64,000 nucleotides of DNA, taken from assembly GCF_017742245.1 (NCBI RefSeq), contig NZ_JAGHKO010000001.1, positions 398,993-462,992 on the forward strand. The letters run 5' to 3'. The notes under the pieces were generated by a model. It saw only the letters and a list, made by a program, of their open reading frames with translations. It was not told where the DNA came from and searched no databases. Shown one piece after another: positions 15,965 through 25,048 of the stretch; position 1 is the stretch's first letter, and each line of letters starts with the position of its first letter. Source of the DNA: Niastella soli (lineage in GTDB: Bacteria > Bacteroidota > Bacteroidia > Chitinophagales > Chitinophagaceae). A program made the position numbers and the translations under genes.

Positions 15965-17254
15965 TTATTTTTTCATAATGGCTTCGATGTCTTCCGCCTT
16001 GATGGGGATCTTGGCCATCAGGTCTTTATTGCCGGTTTTGGTGATCCATACATTGTTTTCGATGCGGATGCCCATTTGTTCCTGTTCTATATAGATACCC
16101 GGTTCAATGGTGAAAACCATTCCTGGTTTAATGGGCTCGCTACGGGTACCCAGGTCATGCACATCAATACCCAGGTGATGCGAAATACCATGATATAAAT
16201 ACTTGCGGTAAGCGCGGTTGTCCTTGTCTTCGTTCTTCACATCTGCCGCACTTAACAAACCCAGTTTCACAAATACTTTGGAGGCTTCCGCCCCTACTTT
16301 ATCTGTATAATCCAGGATGCTGATGCCTGGTTTTAAAATACTTTTCGCATAGTCATGCAGGCGTAAACATCCATTATACACTTCCCTTTGTCGTTTACTG
16401 AACTTTCCATTCACCGGGACCGTACGTGTCAGATCGGCACAATACCCGCCGTACTCAGCGCCAAAATCCATTAACACCAGCTCCCCATCTTTACACTCCT
16501 GATTATTGAATACATAATGCAGGATGCGGGCGCGGTCGCCACTGGCGATAATACTGCTATAAGCCGGTGCCGTTGCCCGTTGCGAGAGGAACGAGTGCCA
16601 GATCTCTGCTTCAATCTCATACTCCATCACCCCCGGCTTAATGAATTTCAACAGTCGTTCAAACGTTTTATGGGTTATATCTATTGCCTGCTGCATTACA
16701 GCAACTTCCTGCGGCGATTTTATGGCCCGCAGGTCCTTCATAATACGGGCGCTGCGCTTGTACTGGTGCAGCGGGAATTTTTGCCGCATTTCTTCTGCAT
16801 AGCGGTAATCGCGTACAGGCACCCAGTTCGATTTGCGGTCGTTTTCATTGGTGTTCAGATAAATGGTATCGGCCAAATGGATCCAACCCTGTAAAACAGC
16901 ATCCAGGCTATCAAGCCAGAGGATGGTTTGAATGCCCGACATCTTTTTGGCTTCTTCTGCCCGTAAACGCCTTCCATCCCATTTCTCTTTCATTTCATTG
17001 GGACGAACCAATACCAGCACTTCCCGCAATTTGGGATCGGGGTTACCAGGGAAAAGGATCACCATGGTGTCTTCCTGGTCAATACCAGATAACCAGTACA
17101 GGTCGCTGTTTTGTTTGAACCGGTGCGTGGCATCGCCATTGGTAGGCAGCTCATCATTGCTGTTAAAGATGGCAATGGCATTTTTATCCATCCGGGCTAC
17201 AAAACTTTTACGGTTCTGTATAAAGATGGCAGGATCGAGTGGCAGATACTTCAT
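15965..17254 (-). CDS. pepP: Xaa-Pro aminopeptidase (aminopeptidase P)
   Basis: A 429-residue M24B metallopeptidase that removes N-terminal residues preceding proline. After the creatinase-type N-terminal domain (to about 170), the pita-bread catalytic domain shows the metal ligands in LMDFGAEYGGYCADLTRT (two Asp), the His in HGISHHLGIDVHD, and the Glu residues in FTIEPGIYIE and GIRIENNV. No signal peptide is present, so it is cytoplasmic. It is the first gene of the leftward pepP-pssA-purS operon. Confidence 0.94.
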   Translation of the reverse strand: MKYLPLDPAIFIQNRKSFVARMDKNAIAIFNSNDELPTNGDATHRFKQNSDLYWLSGIDQEDTMVILFPGNPDPKLREVLVLVRPNEMKEKWDGRRLRAEEAKKMSGIQTILWLDSLDAVLQGWIHLADTIYLNTNENDRKSNWVPVRDYRYAEEMRQKFPLHQYKRSARIMKDLRAIKSPQEVAVMQQAIDITHKTFERLLKFIKPGVMEYEIEAEIWHSFLSQRATAPAYSSIIASGDRARILHYVFNNQECKDGELVLMDFGAEYGGYCADLTRTVPVNGKFSKRQREVYNGCLRLHDYAKSILKPGISILDYTDKVGAEASKVFVKLGLLSAADVKNEDKDNRAYRKYLYHGISHHLGIDVHDLGTRSEPIKPGMVFTIEPGIYIEQEQMGIRIENNVWITKTGNKDLMAKIPIKAEDIEAIMKK

Positions 17255-17636
17255 GTAGTTATTGTTTTATTGTAAACAAGGTACTTTTAATTGAGGCGGT
17301 AAAAATAAATGAAAAGCACCCAATTGCAAGGATACAAGCCCCAAGCATACAAGGAGTTGCAGGGCTAAAACGCGTAGCCATGCAGCTGGCACCCCATTCA
17401 CGCGCATTTTCACCTCCCAAACACTGACCAACAATCATACAAAATTCAGGTTTTTAGTGCCCATTCAGCAAAACCCGGTGAGCAATCAATCCGGTTTTAT
17501 ACTAACAGACGTTAGATAGATAATTCACAATTATTTACCCATGTAATTAGATAATATTCAAAAATGTGTCGATTACCGCCATTGGTATGGATAAATTTTA
17601 ATTATATCTTTGAGCCATCAACAAACGAACGCTTGT
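17255..17636. other. Divergent intergenic region between pepP and pckA
   Basis: The gap holds the strong pckA promoter at 17582-17612. No clear promoter for the leftward pepP was found. The open frames here read through non-coding sequence and lack supporting features. Confidence 0.6.
17582..17612 (+). promoter_or_regulatory. pckA promoter
   Basis: TTG (17582-17584), 20 nt, TATCTTTG (17605-17612): a full match to the Bacteroidota consensus. Transcription would start near 17619, just upstream of the ATG at 17637. Confidence 0.75.
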
Positions 17637-19241
17637 ATGTCATTATCAACCATTGCAATCCCAACAACAGGACTTGAGGAGCTGGGGCTGCACTCAACCA
17701 ACACATTGCATTATCAGTTAAGTGCTGAAGAGTTAGTGCATGACACTTTACGATTAAACCAGGGCGAACTGAATAACACAGGCGCATTGGTAGTAAAAAC
17801 TGGGGAATTTACGGGCCGTAGTCCCAAGGACAAGTTCATTGTTAAAGATGAGATCACTGAAAATTCCGTTCATTGGAATGACTTCAATATTCCTCTGGAG
17901 GAAAAATATTTTCACTGCATACGTAAAAAAATCCTTGACTACCTGAACGCACAGCCAGAATTATGGGTCCGTGACTCACAAGCCTGTGCCGATCCGCGTT
18001 ATCGGCTGAATATTCGTGTAGTTAATGACAATCCCTGGGCCAACCTGTTTGCCTATAACATGTTTATGCGCCCAGAGGAAGAAGAGTTGGAAAATTTCAC
18101 TCCCGAATGGCATATACTGGCAGCTCCCGGCTTACATCTCGATGCTAAAGAATGCGGCGTTCGTCAACACAATGCAGCCGTGATCAGTTTTAAACACCGC
18201 ACCATTTTAATTGCCGGCAGCGGTTATACCGGCGAGATCAAAAAAGGCATTTTCTCTATTCTCAATTATATTTTACCCCACGACAAAGGTGTTCTGAGCA
18301 TGCACTGCTCTGCCAACATTGGCAAGGATGGTGACACGGCCCTGTTCTTTGGTTTAAGTGGAACCGGTAAAACTACCTTAAGCGCCGACCCTAACCGGAA
18401 GTTGATTGGTGATGACGAACATGGTTGGACCGACAACGGCGTTTTTAACTTTGAAGGAGGCTGCTATGCCAAGTGTATTGATCTGAGTCAAGAAAAAGAG
18501 CCGGCTATTTTTTCAGCCATCCGCGGTGGCGCACTGGTTGAGAATACCAATTTCTATGCGGGCACTAACGAAATTGACTTCACCAACAAAGCCATCACTG
18601 AAAATACGCGTGTTTCATACCCATTAAACTACATCAGTAATGCAATTGAACCTGCGCAAGGTGGTATACCCGAAAATATTTTCTTTTTAACCTGCGATGC
18701 CTATGGCGTTCTGCCCCCAGTATCGCGACTCACACCTGCCCAGGCCATGTACCAATTCATTTCTGGTTACACTGCCAAGGTAGCAGGCACAGAAGCGGGT
18801 GTAACTGAACCCAAATCTACTTTCAGCGCTTGCTTTGGCGCGCCCTTCTTACCATTGCACCCTGGCCAGTACGCCAGTATGTTGGGTGAGAAACTGAGAA
18901 AGCACAACGTAAAGGTATGGTTGATCAACACCGGCTGGACGGGCGGTTCATATGGTACCGGCAATCGCATGAAGCTGGCCTATACCCGCGCCATGATCAG
19001 TGCAGCACTGGATGGCCAACTCGACACTGTTGAATATGATATGAACCCGGTATTTGGAATGGCGGTTCCTACCAGCTGTCCGGGAGTACCCGAAGCTATA
19101 TTGAACCCACGCAATACCTGGGCCGATAAAACTGCTTACGACAAAGCAGCCGAAAATCTGGCTAAACAGTTCATTACCAATTTTGAAAAATATGCATCGG
19201 GGGTTACGCCGGAAGTACTGGCAGCAGCTCCGAAAATATAA
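17637..19241 (+). CDS. pckA: Phosphoenolpyruvate carboxykinase (ATP)
   Basis: The enzyme interconverts oxaloacetate plus ATP and phosphoenolpyruvate plus CO2, the gluconeogenic branch point; in many Bacteroidota it also fixes CO2 during fermentation. The 534-residue protein has TGRSPKDKFIV (substrate-binding Arg), the kinase-1a P-loop GLSGTGKTT (239-247), the DDEHGW metal site and the adenine-binding RVSYPLNYI. The TTG at 17610 is part of the promoter, so ATG 17637 is the start. A terminator follows at 19334-19366. Confidence 0.97.
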   Translation: MSLSTIAIPTTGLEELGLHSTNTLHYQLSAEELVHDTLRLNQGELNNTGALVVKTGEFTGRSPKDKFIVKDEITENSVHWNDFNIPLEEKYFHCIRKKILDYLNAQPELWVRDSQACADPRYRLNIRVVNDNPWANLFAYNMFMRPEEEELENFTPEWHILAAPGLHLDAKECGVRQHNAAVISFKHRTILIAGSGYTGEIKKGIFSILNYILPHDKGVLSMHCSANIGKDGDTALFFGLSGTGKTTLSADPNRKLIGDDEHGWTDNGVFNFEGGCYAKCIDLSQEKEPAIFSAIRGGALVENTNFYAGTNEIDFTNKAITENTRVSYPLNYISNAIEPAQGGIPENIFFLTCDAYGVLPPVSRLTPAQAMYQFISGYTAKVAGTEAGVTEPKSTFSACFGAPFLPLHPGQYASMLGEKLRKHNVKVWLINTGWTGGSYGTGNRMKLAYTRAMISAALDGQLDTVEYDMNPVFGMAVPTSCPGVPEAILNPRNTWADKTAYDKAAENLAKQFITNFEKYASGVTPEVLAAAPKI

Positions 19242-19333
19242 TCGACTTTTTTTGTTTTAGTTTCAGTTTTTTTAATGATATTAGAACGCTTTTTGTAAAA
19301 AGCATTTCGGTCTCAACGATTACTTTGCCATAG

Positions 19334-19366
19334 AAAAGGTTGTCTCTTAAAAAGGGACAACCTTTT
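19334..19366 (+). terminator. pckA terminator
   Basis: AAAAGGTTGTC and GACAACCTTTT form an 11-bp stem about 95 bp after the pckA stop codon. The stem itself ends in T residues. Confidence 0.75.
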
Positions 19367-19494
19367 ATGCTTTACCCGGGTGCTTATTTTCAAAAATTTT
19401 AGGAATCTGTTTCCATCTATTTGAGTTAAGTTGCTGGTGTATTAATCATCCTTCCTGCCGGTGAGCATTGATAACCATAGGTGGGAAATCAATT

Positions 19495-20025
19495 ATGAGC
19501 AAAGCCGCGTTGTTATTATTAATGGTGTGTATTACCGTTATACAGGCGAATAACCTGATTCCCTGGAGCGCCTCCCGCAAACTTACCTGGAGCGATTTCA
19601 AAGGCACTCCCGATCCGCATGCACCAAACGCTGCCCTTACCAGCAGCAGTATCAATATCGAATATGGTTACAATGAAAAGGGATTTGAATATTCCATTTC
19701 CTGCAATTTCGATAAAAACCGCTCCTGGGTGCGCATAAAGAACAATGAGGTGCTGGCCCATGAACAGGGCCATTTTGATATTGCAGAAATTTACGCCCGC
19801 AAACTGAACAAACTGGTAAAGGAATATCACTTCAATGCCAAAACCGCCAGCAGCGATCTTAACAAGCTGTATGAAGACGCGATGAAACAACACCGGCTTG
19901 AACAAACTCAATACGATCAGGAAACCGATTACTCGCGTAACAGGCTTAACCAGTCTGCATGGCTCTCAAAAATTGAACAGGAGCTAAAGGAAACAGCTCC
20001 TTTTGCCAATTATCACCATCATTAA
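19495..20025 (+). CDS. DUF922-like secreted metalloprotease candidate
   Basis: A 176-residue secreted protein with a signal peptide (cleavage near IQA-NNLI). It begins its mature part with IPWSASRKLTWSDFKGTPDP and carries HEQGHFDIAEIYARKL, an HExxH zinc-protease motif, in the pattern of the DUF922 family of putative zinc proteases. A coiled C-terminal helix follows. ATG 19495 is chosen over an upstream TTG. Its TAA stop overlaps the stop of the convergent kinase gene in the sequence TTAA (20022-20025). Proteolytic activity is inferred, not shown. Confidence 0.78.
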   Translation: MSKAALLLLMVCITVIQANNLIPWSASRKLTWSDFKGTPDPHAPNAALTSSSINIEYGYNEKGFEYSISCNFDKNRSWVRIKNNEVLAHEQGHFDIAEIYARKLNKLVKEYHFNAKTASSDLNKLYEDAMKQHRLEQTQYDQETDYSRNRLNQSAWLSKIEQELKETAPFANYHHH

Positions 20026-20657
20026 AACAAACCGTATAACTGGGAATCAATCTTTCGGATGATCTCGCCGAGGTGTTCATCGTTCTCGGGAAATTTGTTC
20101 TTATCGATGTCTATTACCAACAGGGGGCCTTCTTTGTATCCATCGATCCATTTATTGTAGAAGTCGTTGAGGCGTTTCAGATAATCAAGCCGGATATTCT
20201 CTTCATATTCACGACCGCGTTTCTGTATTTGCGCAACCAGGGTTGGCACCGATGCTTTCAGATAGATGAGCAGATCGGGTGGTTGCACCATTGTTTTTAA
20301 TGTTTCAAAAAACATAAAGTAGTTATCGAAATCGCGTTTGCTCATTAACCCCATTTCATGCAGGTTAGGCGCGAAGATGTAGGCATCTTCATATATAGTG
20401 CGGTCCTGCACTATGGTTTCTGTACCACGGTGAATATCGTTCAGTTGTCTAAGCCGGCTGTTGAGGAAATAGATCTGCAGGTTAAAACTCCACCTGGGCA
20501 TATCGTCATAAAAATCGAAGAGGTAAGGGTTGTGGTCTACGTCTTCAAACTGGGGTATCCAGCGATAATGTTTACTGAGGAGTTCGGTGAGCGTAGTTTT
20601 GCCCGCACCGATATTACCCGCTACAGCAATATGCTTCGGTTTCTTAGTTTTTGCCAT
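20022..20657 (-). CDS. Deoxynucleoside kinase
   Basis: A 211-residue member of the dNK/dGK-dCK family, which phosphorylates deoxynucleosides in the salvage pathway. The P-loop GNIGAGKTT lies at about 14-22; the substrate-binding and catalytic segments follow as FEDVDHNPYLFDFY, DRTIYEDAYIFA (DRS-type motif) and the LID region QKRGREYEENIRLDYL. Which base is preferred cannot be told from sequence. The stop codon overlaps that of the convergent DUF922-like gene by 4 bp with no terminator between. Confidence 0.92.
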   Translation of the reverse strand: MAKTKKPKHIAVAGNIGAGKTTLTELLSKHYRWIPQFEDVDHNPYLFDFYDDMPRWSFNLQIYFLNSRLRQLNDIHRGTETIVQDRTIYEDAYIFAPNLHEMGLMSKRDFDNYFMFFETLKTMVQPPDLLIYLKASVPTLVAQIQKRGREYEENIRLDYLKRLNDFYNKWIDGYKEGPLLVIDIDKNKFPENDEHLGEIIRKIDSQLYGLF

Positions 20658-20756
20658 TATTATAGAGTTCTATCCCGTTTCGTCCCGATTTGTGGGGACA
20701 ATCAAAAATTTAAGATATTAATTCTTTCCGGTTTTAAACCTGTTGACCGATCTTTT

Positions 20757-21764
20757 TTAATAATAATTCAGACCAATGGCCTGGCGAACTTCCAGCATGG
20801 TAGCCTGTGCACTCGCCCGGGCTTTTTCAGCTCCCTGGATCATTACTTTTTTCAAATAATCGGTATCCTGTTGAATAGCTTCGGCTTTTTCGCGGATTGG
20901 AGCTATAAAGCGTACCATGTCTTCGGCCAGTTGCTTTTTCATATCACCATACCTGATGGTACATGTGTTATAGTCTTCTTCAAATTTCTTTACAACATCC
21001 GGAGCGCTTACCAGGTTCATCAACAAAAAGATGTTCTCGATGTAATCGGGTTTGGGCGTGTTAGGCTCTGTGGGACCGCTATCGGTTTTTGCCTTCATTA
21101 CTTTTTTGCGGATCAGGTCATCGGGATCGCTGAGGTATAAGGTAGCGTATTGATTCTCACTCTTACTCATTTTACCGCCGCCATCGAGGCTTGGCACTTT
21201 TATAAGCTCGCTGCCATAATTAAACGCCACTGGTTCAGGAAATACTTCACTGTAACGATGTGTAAAGCGGTTTGCAATATTGCGGGCCATTTCCAGGTGT
21301 TGCTCCTGGTCTTTACCCACCGGTACCAGTTTGGCGCGGTGTAACAATATATCGGCTGCCTGTAATACCGGGTAGGTCAACAAGCCTGCATTTACATTTT
21401 GTGGATGTTGCCTAACCTTATCTTTAAAGGTGGGGGTCTTTTCCAACTCCCCTACCATTGACAACATATTCAGATACAAATACAGCTCTGAGGTTTCATA
21501 AACATGGCTCTGACAGTACAAGGCGCATTTATCGGGATCGAGACCACTGGCCAGGTGTTCGGCCAGTACCCGGTGTATATTAGTTTTTAACTCTTTTGTA
21601 TCAGGATGGGTAGTTAATGAATGCAGGTCGGCCAGCATAAAGAAACAGGTATATTCTTCCTGCATACGCACAAAGTTGCGCAACGCCCCAAAATAGTTAC
21701 CGAGGTGTAAAAAACCCGTGGGGCGTATACCGCCCATGACAATCTCTTTCTTAACACTTTGCAT
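20757..21764 (-). CDS. trpS: Tryptophanyl-tRNA synthetase
   Basis: A class I aminoacyl-tRNA synthetase of 335 residues, charging tRNA-Trp. The HIGH-like motif is PTGFLHLGNYFG near residue 20 and KMSKS appears in GGKMSKSENQ. The conserved MLADLHSLT and PVGKDQEQHLE segments are present. A promoter of reduced quality lies upstream on the minus strand (TTG 21799-21801, 18 nt, TATCTTCG 21773-21780). No T-box or leader peptide was seen. Confidence 0.96.
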   Translation of the reverse strand: MQSVKKEIVMGGIRPTGFLHLGNYFGALRNFVRMQEEYTCFFMLADLHSLTTHPDTKELKTNIHRVLAEHLASGLDPDKCALYCQSHVYETSELYLYLNMLSMVGELEKTPTFKDKVRQHPQNVNAGLLTYPVLQAADILLHRAKLVPVGKDQEQHLEMARNIANRFTHRYSEVFPEPVAFNYGSELIKVPSLDGGGKMSKSENQYATLYLSDPDDLIRKKVMKAKTDSGPTEPNTPKPDYIENIFLLMNLVSAPDVVKKFEEDYNTCTIRYGDMKKQLAEDMVRFIAPIREKAEAIQQDTDYLKKVMIQGAEKARASAQATMLEVRQAIGLNYY

Positions 21765-21852
21765 AAGGAGGGCGAAGATAAGAAAAAAGGGTGCAGGGCA
21801 ATACAGCCTTTTCCCGGCATTTATACGCTAATCCCGCCTCTCATAAGTACCT

Positions 21853-21880
21853 TTTGCCCTTTGCCCACTGCCTGCTGCCT
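21853..21880. repeat. Four 7-bp repeat units
   Basis: TTTGCCC, TTTGCCC, ACTGCCT, GCTGCCT in tandem, of the right-arm type, in the divergent gap between trpS and gatC. No left arm is visible here. Confidence 0.65.
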
Positions 21881-21913
21881 TTCCATTCCAAATAATCAGT
21901 TATTTTTGTTTGC

Positions 21914-22210
21914 ATGGAAGTAAATGACGCATTGGTACACAACCTGGCCAACCTGGCCCGCCTGCAGTTTAATGATCAGGAGAAAGAAATAATTAAGAAA
22001 GACCTGCAACGAATGATTCATTTTGTCGACAAACTGAATGAAATAAATACGGAAGGGGTGGAACCGCTTTTACATATGACTGATGCGCTCAATGTGTTGC
22101 GCGAAGATGAGGTAAAAGGTTCCATTACCCGCGAGGAAGCGCTTAAAAACGCACCTGATTCAGACGGAACGTTCTTTAAAGTGCCTAAGGTCATTAAAAA
22201 ACAGGAGTAA
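21914..22210 (+). CDS. gatC: Asp/Glu-tRNA amidotransferase subunit C
   Basis: GatC is the small clamp subunit of GatCAB, which converts misacylated Asp-tRNA-Asn or Glu-tRNA-Gln. The 98-residue protein shows LANLARLQFNDQEKEIIKKDL, the FVDKLNEINTEGVEPL block and the C-terminal DGTFFKVPKVI, which is the standard family ending. gatA and gatB are not in the window. A -7 element (TATTTTTG) lies at 21901-21908, very close to the ATG. It is 9 bp upstream of an ABC ATPase gene. Confidence 0.93.
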   Translation: MEVNDALVHNLANLARLQFNDQEKEIIKKDLQRMIHFVDKLNEINTEGVEPLLHMTDALNVLREDEVKGSITREEALKNAPDSDGTFFKVPKVIKKQE

Positions 22211-22219
22211 ACTTTTTCT

Positions 22220-22930
22220 ATGAATTCAATCATTCATCTTGAGGGTATTCGCAAGTGCTACTACATGGGTAAACAGGAATTGCCGGTATTGAAAGGCATT
22301 AACCTGAACATTCAAAAAAATGAATATGTAGCGCTGATGGGGCCATCCGGTTCCGGTAAAAGTACCCTGATGAATATCCTTGGCTGTCTCGACTCCCCTA
22401 CTGGCGGCCGGTATATTTTGAATGGTCAGGATGTAAGTAAAATGCCAGATGATAACCTGGCCGATGTGCGTAATAAAGAGATCGGGTTTGTGTTCCAGCA
22501 ATTCAACCTGCTTCCCCGGCTTACAGCACTGGAAAATGTAGCGTTACCCCTGGTGTATGCCGGTGTGTCGCGCAAGCAACGAACCGAAATGGCCATGGAG
22601 GTGATAAAAAAAGTGGGGCTGGAAGACAGAAGCCATCACAAGCCAAATGAATTATCGGGTGGTCAGTGCCAACGTGTGGCCATTGCCCGGGCATTGGTGA
22701 ACAATCCCTCCCTTATTTTGGCCGATGAGCCTACCGGTAACCTCGATACCAAGACCTCTATAGAGATCATGCAGATCTTTGGTGAAATACAGGCCGCAGG
22801 CAACACCGTTGTTCTGGTAACCCATGAAGAAGATATTGCTAATCACGCCCACCGGATCGTGCGGTTACGTGATGGATTGATTGAGAGTGATAGGGTTAAA
22901 GCAGTTGTTGATGAGTTGGCAGGGTTATAA
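22220..22930 (+). CDS. MacB/LolD-type ABC transporter ATPase
   Basis: A 236-residue ATP-binding protein of the MacB/LolD/FtsE group. Walker A (GPSGSGKST), Q-loop (FQQFNLLP), signature (LSGGQCQR) and Walker B (LILADEP) followed by TGNLDTKTS are all intact. Such ATPases drive type VII mechanotransmission transporters for lipoproteins, peptides or small molecules. No permease gene adjoins it, so the partner is unknown. It starts 9 bp after gatC and is probably cotranscribed with it. Confidence 0.9.
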   Translation: MNSIIHLEGIRKCYYMGKQELPVLKGINLNIQKNEYVALMGPSGSGKSTLMNILGCLDSPTGGRYILNGQDVSKMPDDNLADVRNKEIGFVFQQFNLLPRLTALENVALPLVYAGVSRKQRTEMAMEVIKKVGLEDRSHHKPNELSGGQCQRVAIARALVNNPSLILADEPTGNLDTKTSIEIMQIFGEIQAAGNTVVLVTHEEDIANHAHRIVRLRDGLIESDRVKAVVDELAGL

Positions 22931-22941
22931 GGGGAGTAAAA

Positions 22942-22978
22942 GTTGATCAGTTAGCCAGTTGATCAGTTAACCAGGAAG
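22942..22978 (-). repeat. Inverted fragment of the dispersed repeat tail
   Basis: This stretch contains GTTGATCAGTT and CCAGTTGATCAGTTAACCAG, the reverse complement (imperfect) of the CATCCTGGTCAACTGATCAA tail found at 14115 and 24959. Confidence 0.55.
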
Positions 22979-23047
22979 AATTCAGTTGGAAGCGGTGTTG
23001 GTTAGAAACAAAGCACTAACATTTACATTTCCTTCATTAAAAAACTC

Positions 23048-23611
23048 ATGGCACAAAAGATATATACTAAAACCGGCGATAAAGGTGCTACTTCATTAAT
23101 TGGTGGAACAAAAGTTCCCAAATCGCACCTGCGTATTGAGGCATATGGAACAGTAGATGAATTAAGCTCCTTTATAGGCTTATGCCGCGACCTGCTTACT
23201 GATGCAGCCGCCAGAGACCTGCTGGCTGAAGTGCAGGACCGGTTATTTACCATGAACGCCTCACTGGCCTGTGATCCGGTTAAAGAGCCTAAAATGCGGA
23301 TCCCCGATCTGAAGGAAGAAGATATTACCCTGCTGGAAAAGGAAATGGACCGAATGAACGAGATCATTCCTCCCATGAAAAGTTTTATTCTGCCAGGTGG
23401 CCACCCGGTTCTTTCTCAGTTACACATAGCCCGCTGCGTTTGCCGCCGTGCTGAGCGCTGTTGCGTTCGTCTTGACCAGGAAAGCGAGGAAGTGGAACCC
23501 ATTATTTTGAAATACCTCAACCGCCTCAGCGATTACTTATTTGTACTGGCCCGTTATACAGGCCATCAGATGAATATAGCAGAAATCCCCTGGAAACCCA
23601 GGATCAATTAA
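23048..23611 (+). CDS. PduO-type cob(I)alamin adenosyltransferase
   Basis: The enzyme transfers adenosyl from ATP to cob(I)alamin, making coenzyme B12. The 187-residue protein has the ATP-binding N-terminus [16 protein letters not shown], then [17 protein letters not shown], a helical bundle and the conserved [14 protein letters not shown] and [13 protein letters not shown]. No riboswitch precedes it. It shows that the cell uses adenosylcobalamin, which fits the two B12 riboswitches at 38 and 42 kb. Its stop overlaps that of the convergent LolD-like gene in TTAA (23608-23611). Confidence 0.93.
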   Translation: MAQKIYTKTGDKGATSLIGGTKVPKSHLRIEAYGTVDELSSFIGLCRDLLTDAAARDLLAEVQDRLFTMNASLACDPVKEPKMRIPDLKEEDITLLEKEMDRMNEIIPPMKSFILPGGHPVLSQLHIARCVCRRAERCCVRLDQESEEVEPIILKYLNRLSDYLFVLARYTGHQMNIAEIPWKPRIN

Positions 23612-24258
23612 ACTATTTTCCCATCTTTCATATGTAGCAGGCGGTCGCTCATTTGCGCCAGTTCTTCATTGTGTGTAACAATTAAAAAGGTTTGATTGAA
23701 CTGTTGCCGCAGGGTGAAGAACAGCTGATGAAGCTCGCGGGCATTGGCCGAATCGAGGTTGCCGGTAGGCTCATCGGCAAAAATAATAGCAGGTTTATTG
23801 ATGAGGGCGCGGGCTACAGCTACCCGTTGTTGTTCGCCGCCAGACAATTGATTAGGTTTATTATCGATACGTTTTTCTAATCCCAACATTTGTAATAACG
23901 ATAAAGCATGGTCAGCCACTTCCTTTTTGCTCCGGCCGGCCATCCAGCCGGGGATGCAAACATTCTCCAGGGCAGTGAATTCGGGCAACAAGTGGTGAAA
24001 TTGGAACACAAAACCCACATGCTTATTGCGAAAGGCCGCCATCCGCTTCTCATTCAGGAAATTAATGCGTTCATTTCCCACCAAGACCTCCCCTTTATCC
24101 GGCTTATCCAGTGTTCCTAAAATGTGCAACAACGTACTTTTTCCGGAACCGGAAGGCCCTACTATACTGGCTATTTCGCCCTGTTTTATTTCCAGGTCAA
24201 CACCCTTCAAAACCCATAACTGGCCATAATATTTTTGAATATTCGTCGCTGTTAACAT
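23608..24258 (-). CDS. LolD-like ABC transporter ATPase
   Basis: A 216-residue ATPase with Walker [11 protein letters not shown]-loop [16 protein letters not shown], signature LSGGEQQR and Walker B IIFADEP. The [14 protein letters not shown] segment is characteristic of LolD, which powers release of lipoproteins from the inner membrane via LolCE. No lolC or lolE gene is adjacent, so the assignment is by sequence only. It overlaps the adenosyltransferase stop codon by 4 bp in a tail-to-tail arrangement. Confidence 0.88.
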   Translation of the reverse strand: MLTATNIQKYYGQLWVLKGVDLEIKQGEIASIVGPSGSGKSTLLHILGTLDKPDKGEVLVGNERINFLNEKRMAAFRNKHVGFVFQFHHLLPEFTALENVCIPGWMAGRSKKEVADHALSLLQMLGLEKRIDNKPNQLSGGEQQRVAVARALINKPAIIFADEPTGNLDSANARELHQLFFTLRQQFNQTFLIVTHNEELAQMSDRLLHMKDGKIV

Positions 24259-24376
24259 GTGTTGTGAATTACTTCTAATATGGGGTCAAGATACTACAAA
24301 CCATTGGCTTCCCGTTCATAGTATCCATTTGGGGAAATTTTTTAAGAATTCCTTCCATTATCTTTCAAAGATAGAT

Positions 24377-24406
24377 TTGGTTTTTTCATTAGGAGGGTTA
24401 CTTTTG
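24377..24406 (+). promoter_or_regulatory. Promoter of the DUF2795 gene
   Basis: TTG (24377-24379), 19 nt, TACTTTTG (24399-24406): full match to the Bacteroidota consensus. It implies a 5' leader of about 93 nt before ATG 24506. Confidence 0.7.
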
Positions 24407-24505
24407 CGAAAAATTGAGGGTGAGGGGAACAGGATTTATCAGGCTTTCTCCGACCCTAATTTTAATAACTGTACGTGGATTTAAAACTTTAAACAGGATA
24501 ACCAC

Positions 24506-24727
24506 ATGTTTTGGACATTAGAACTTGCATCCTATCTCGAAGATGCACCGTGGCCTGCCACCAAAGATGAGCTGATTGACTACGCGATCCGTAGCGGTGC
24601 ACCCATTGAAGTGGTAGAAAATCTTCAGGAACTTGAAGATGAAGGTGAAATTTATGAAGGTATTGAAGACATCTGGCCGGACTATCCAAGCCAGGATGAC
24701 TTCTTCTTTAATGAAGATGAGTATTAA
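24506..24727 (+). CDS. DUF2795-like conserved small protein
   Basis: A 73-residue acidic protein beginning MFWTLELASYLEDAPWPATK, with DELIDYAIRSGAPIEVVENLQEL next and a very acidic C-terminus ending in a DDFFFNEDEY tail. It resembles the short DUF2795 proteins common in Bacteroidota; the role is unknown. It is monocistronic with its own strong promoter and a terminator at 24752-24782. Confidence 0.82.
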   Translation: MFWTLELASYLEDAPWPATKDELIDYAIRSGAPIEVVENLQELEDEGEIYEGIEDIWPDYPSQDDFFFNEDEY

Positions 24728-24751
24728 AGCCCATGGCTAAAAAATAGTGCA

Positions 24752-24782
24752 AACCGGTCGCTGTAAAGCGGTCGGTTTTTTT
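24752..24782 (+). terminator. Terminator of the DUF2795 gene
   Basis: AACCGGTCGCT pairs with AGCGGTCGGTT (with G-U pairs), loop GTAA, then a run of T. Confidence 0.85.
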
Positions 24783-24796
24783 ATCGGCAATTCTGA

Positions 24797-24988
24797 GTCG
24801 GCAGTTGGCAATCCGGCCTTCGCTGCGCTCGGGGCCGGTAATCGTGAAATCCCGACAAGTCGGGACAAGCTGTCAAACGAGAAACGTGAAACCTGAAAGG
24901 GTTCGCGAGCATGTAACATTCCCATTCCCTGTCACCCCTATCACCTCTTTCACTGTCTTCATCCTGGTCAACTGATCAACTTGTCAAC
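24797..24988. repeat. Dispersed 111-bp repeat, copy 2, plus tail
   Basis: Positions 24797-24907 match 14001-14111 (106 of 111). It contains the exact palindrome CCCGACAAGTCGGG (24851-24864) and 7-bp units ending AAAC. The tail CATCCTGGTCAACTGATCAA comes about 50 bp further on than in copy 1, so one copy has an insertion or the other a deletion. It lies between convergent genes. Confidence 0.85.
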
Positions 24989-24990
24989 TA

Positions 24991-25024
24991 AAAAAAAGGG
25001 CCTCTCTTATCAGAGAAACCCTTT
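24991..25024 (-). terminator. fabI terminator
   Basis: On the minus strand AAGGG/CCCTT and CTCT/AGAG stems are followed by TTTTTTTT. Confidence 0.85.
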
Positions 25025-25048
25025 CAATAATATCTTACTTCTTACTCC

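Noticed and set aside
17610..17636. TTG start for pckA
   Set aside because: The TTG lies within the TATCTTTG promoter element, upstream of the expected transcription start.
20358..21140. 260-codon plus-strand open frame
   Set aside because: It is antisense to the well-supported deoxynucleoside kinase and trpS genes and has no homology that I recognise.
24257..24484. 75-codon plus-strand open frame before the DUF2795 gene
   Set aside because: It spans the strong promoter at 24377-24406 and reads through its transcription start, so it is non-coding.
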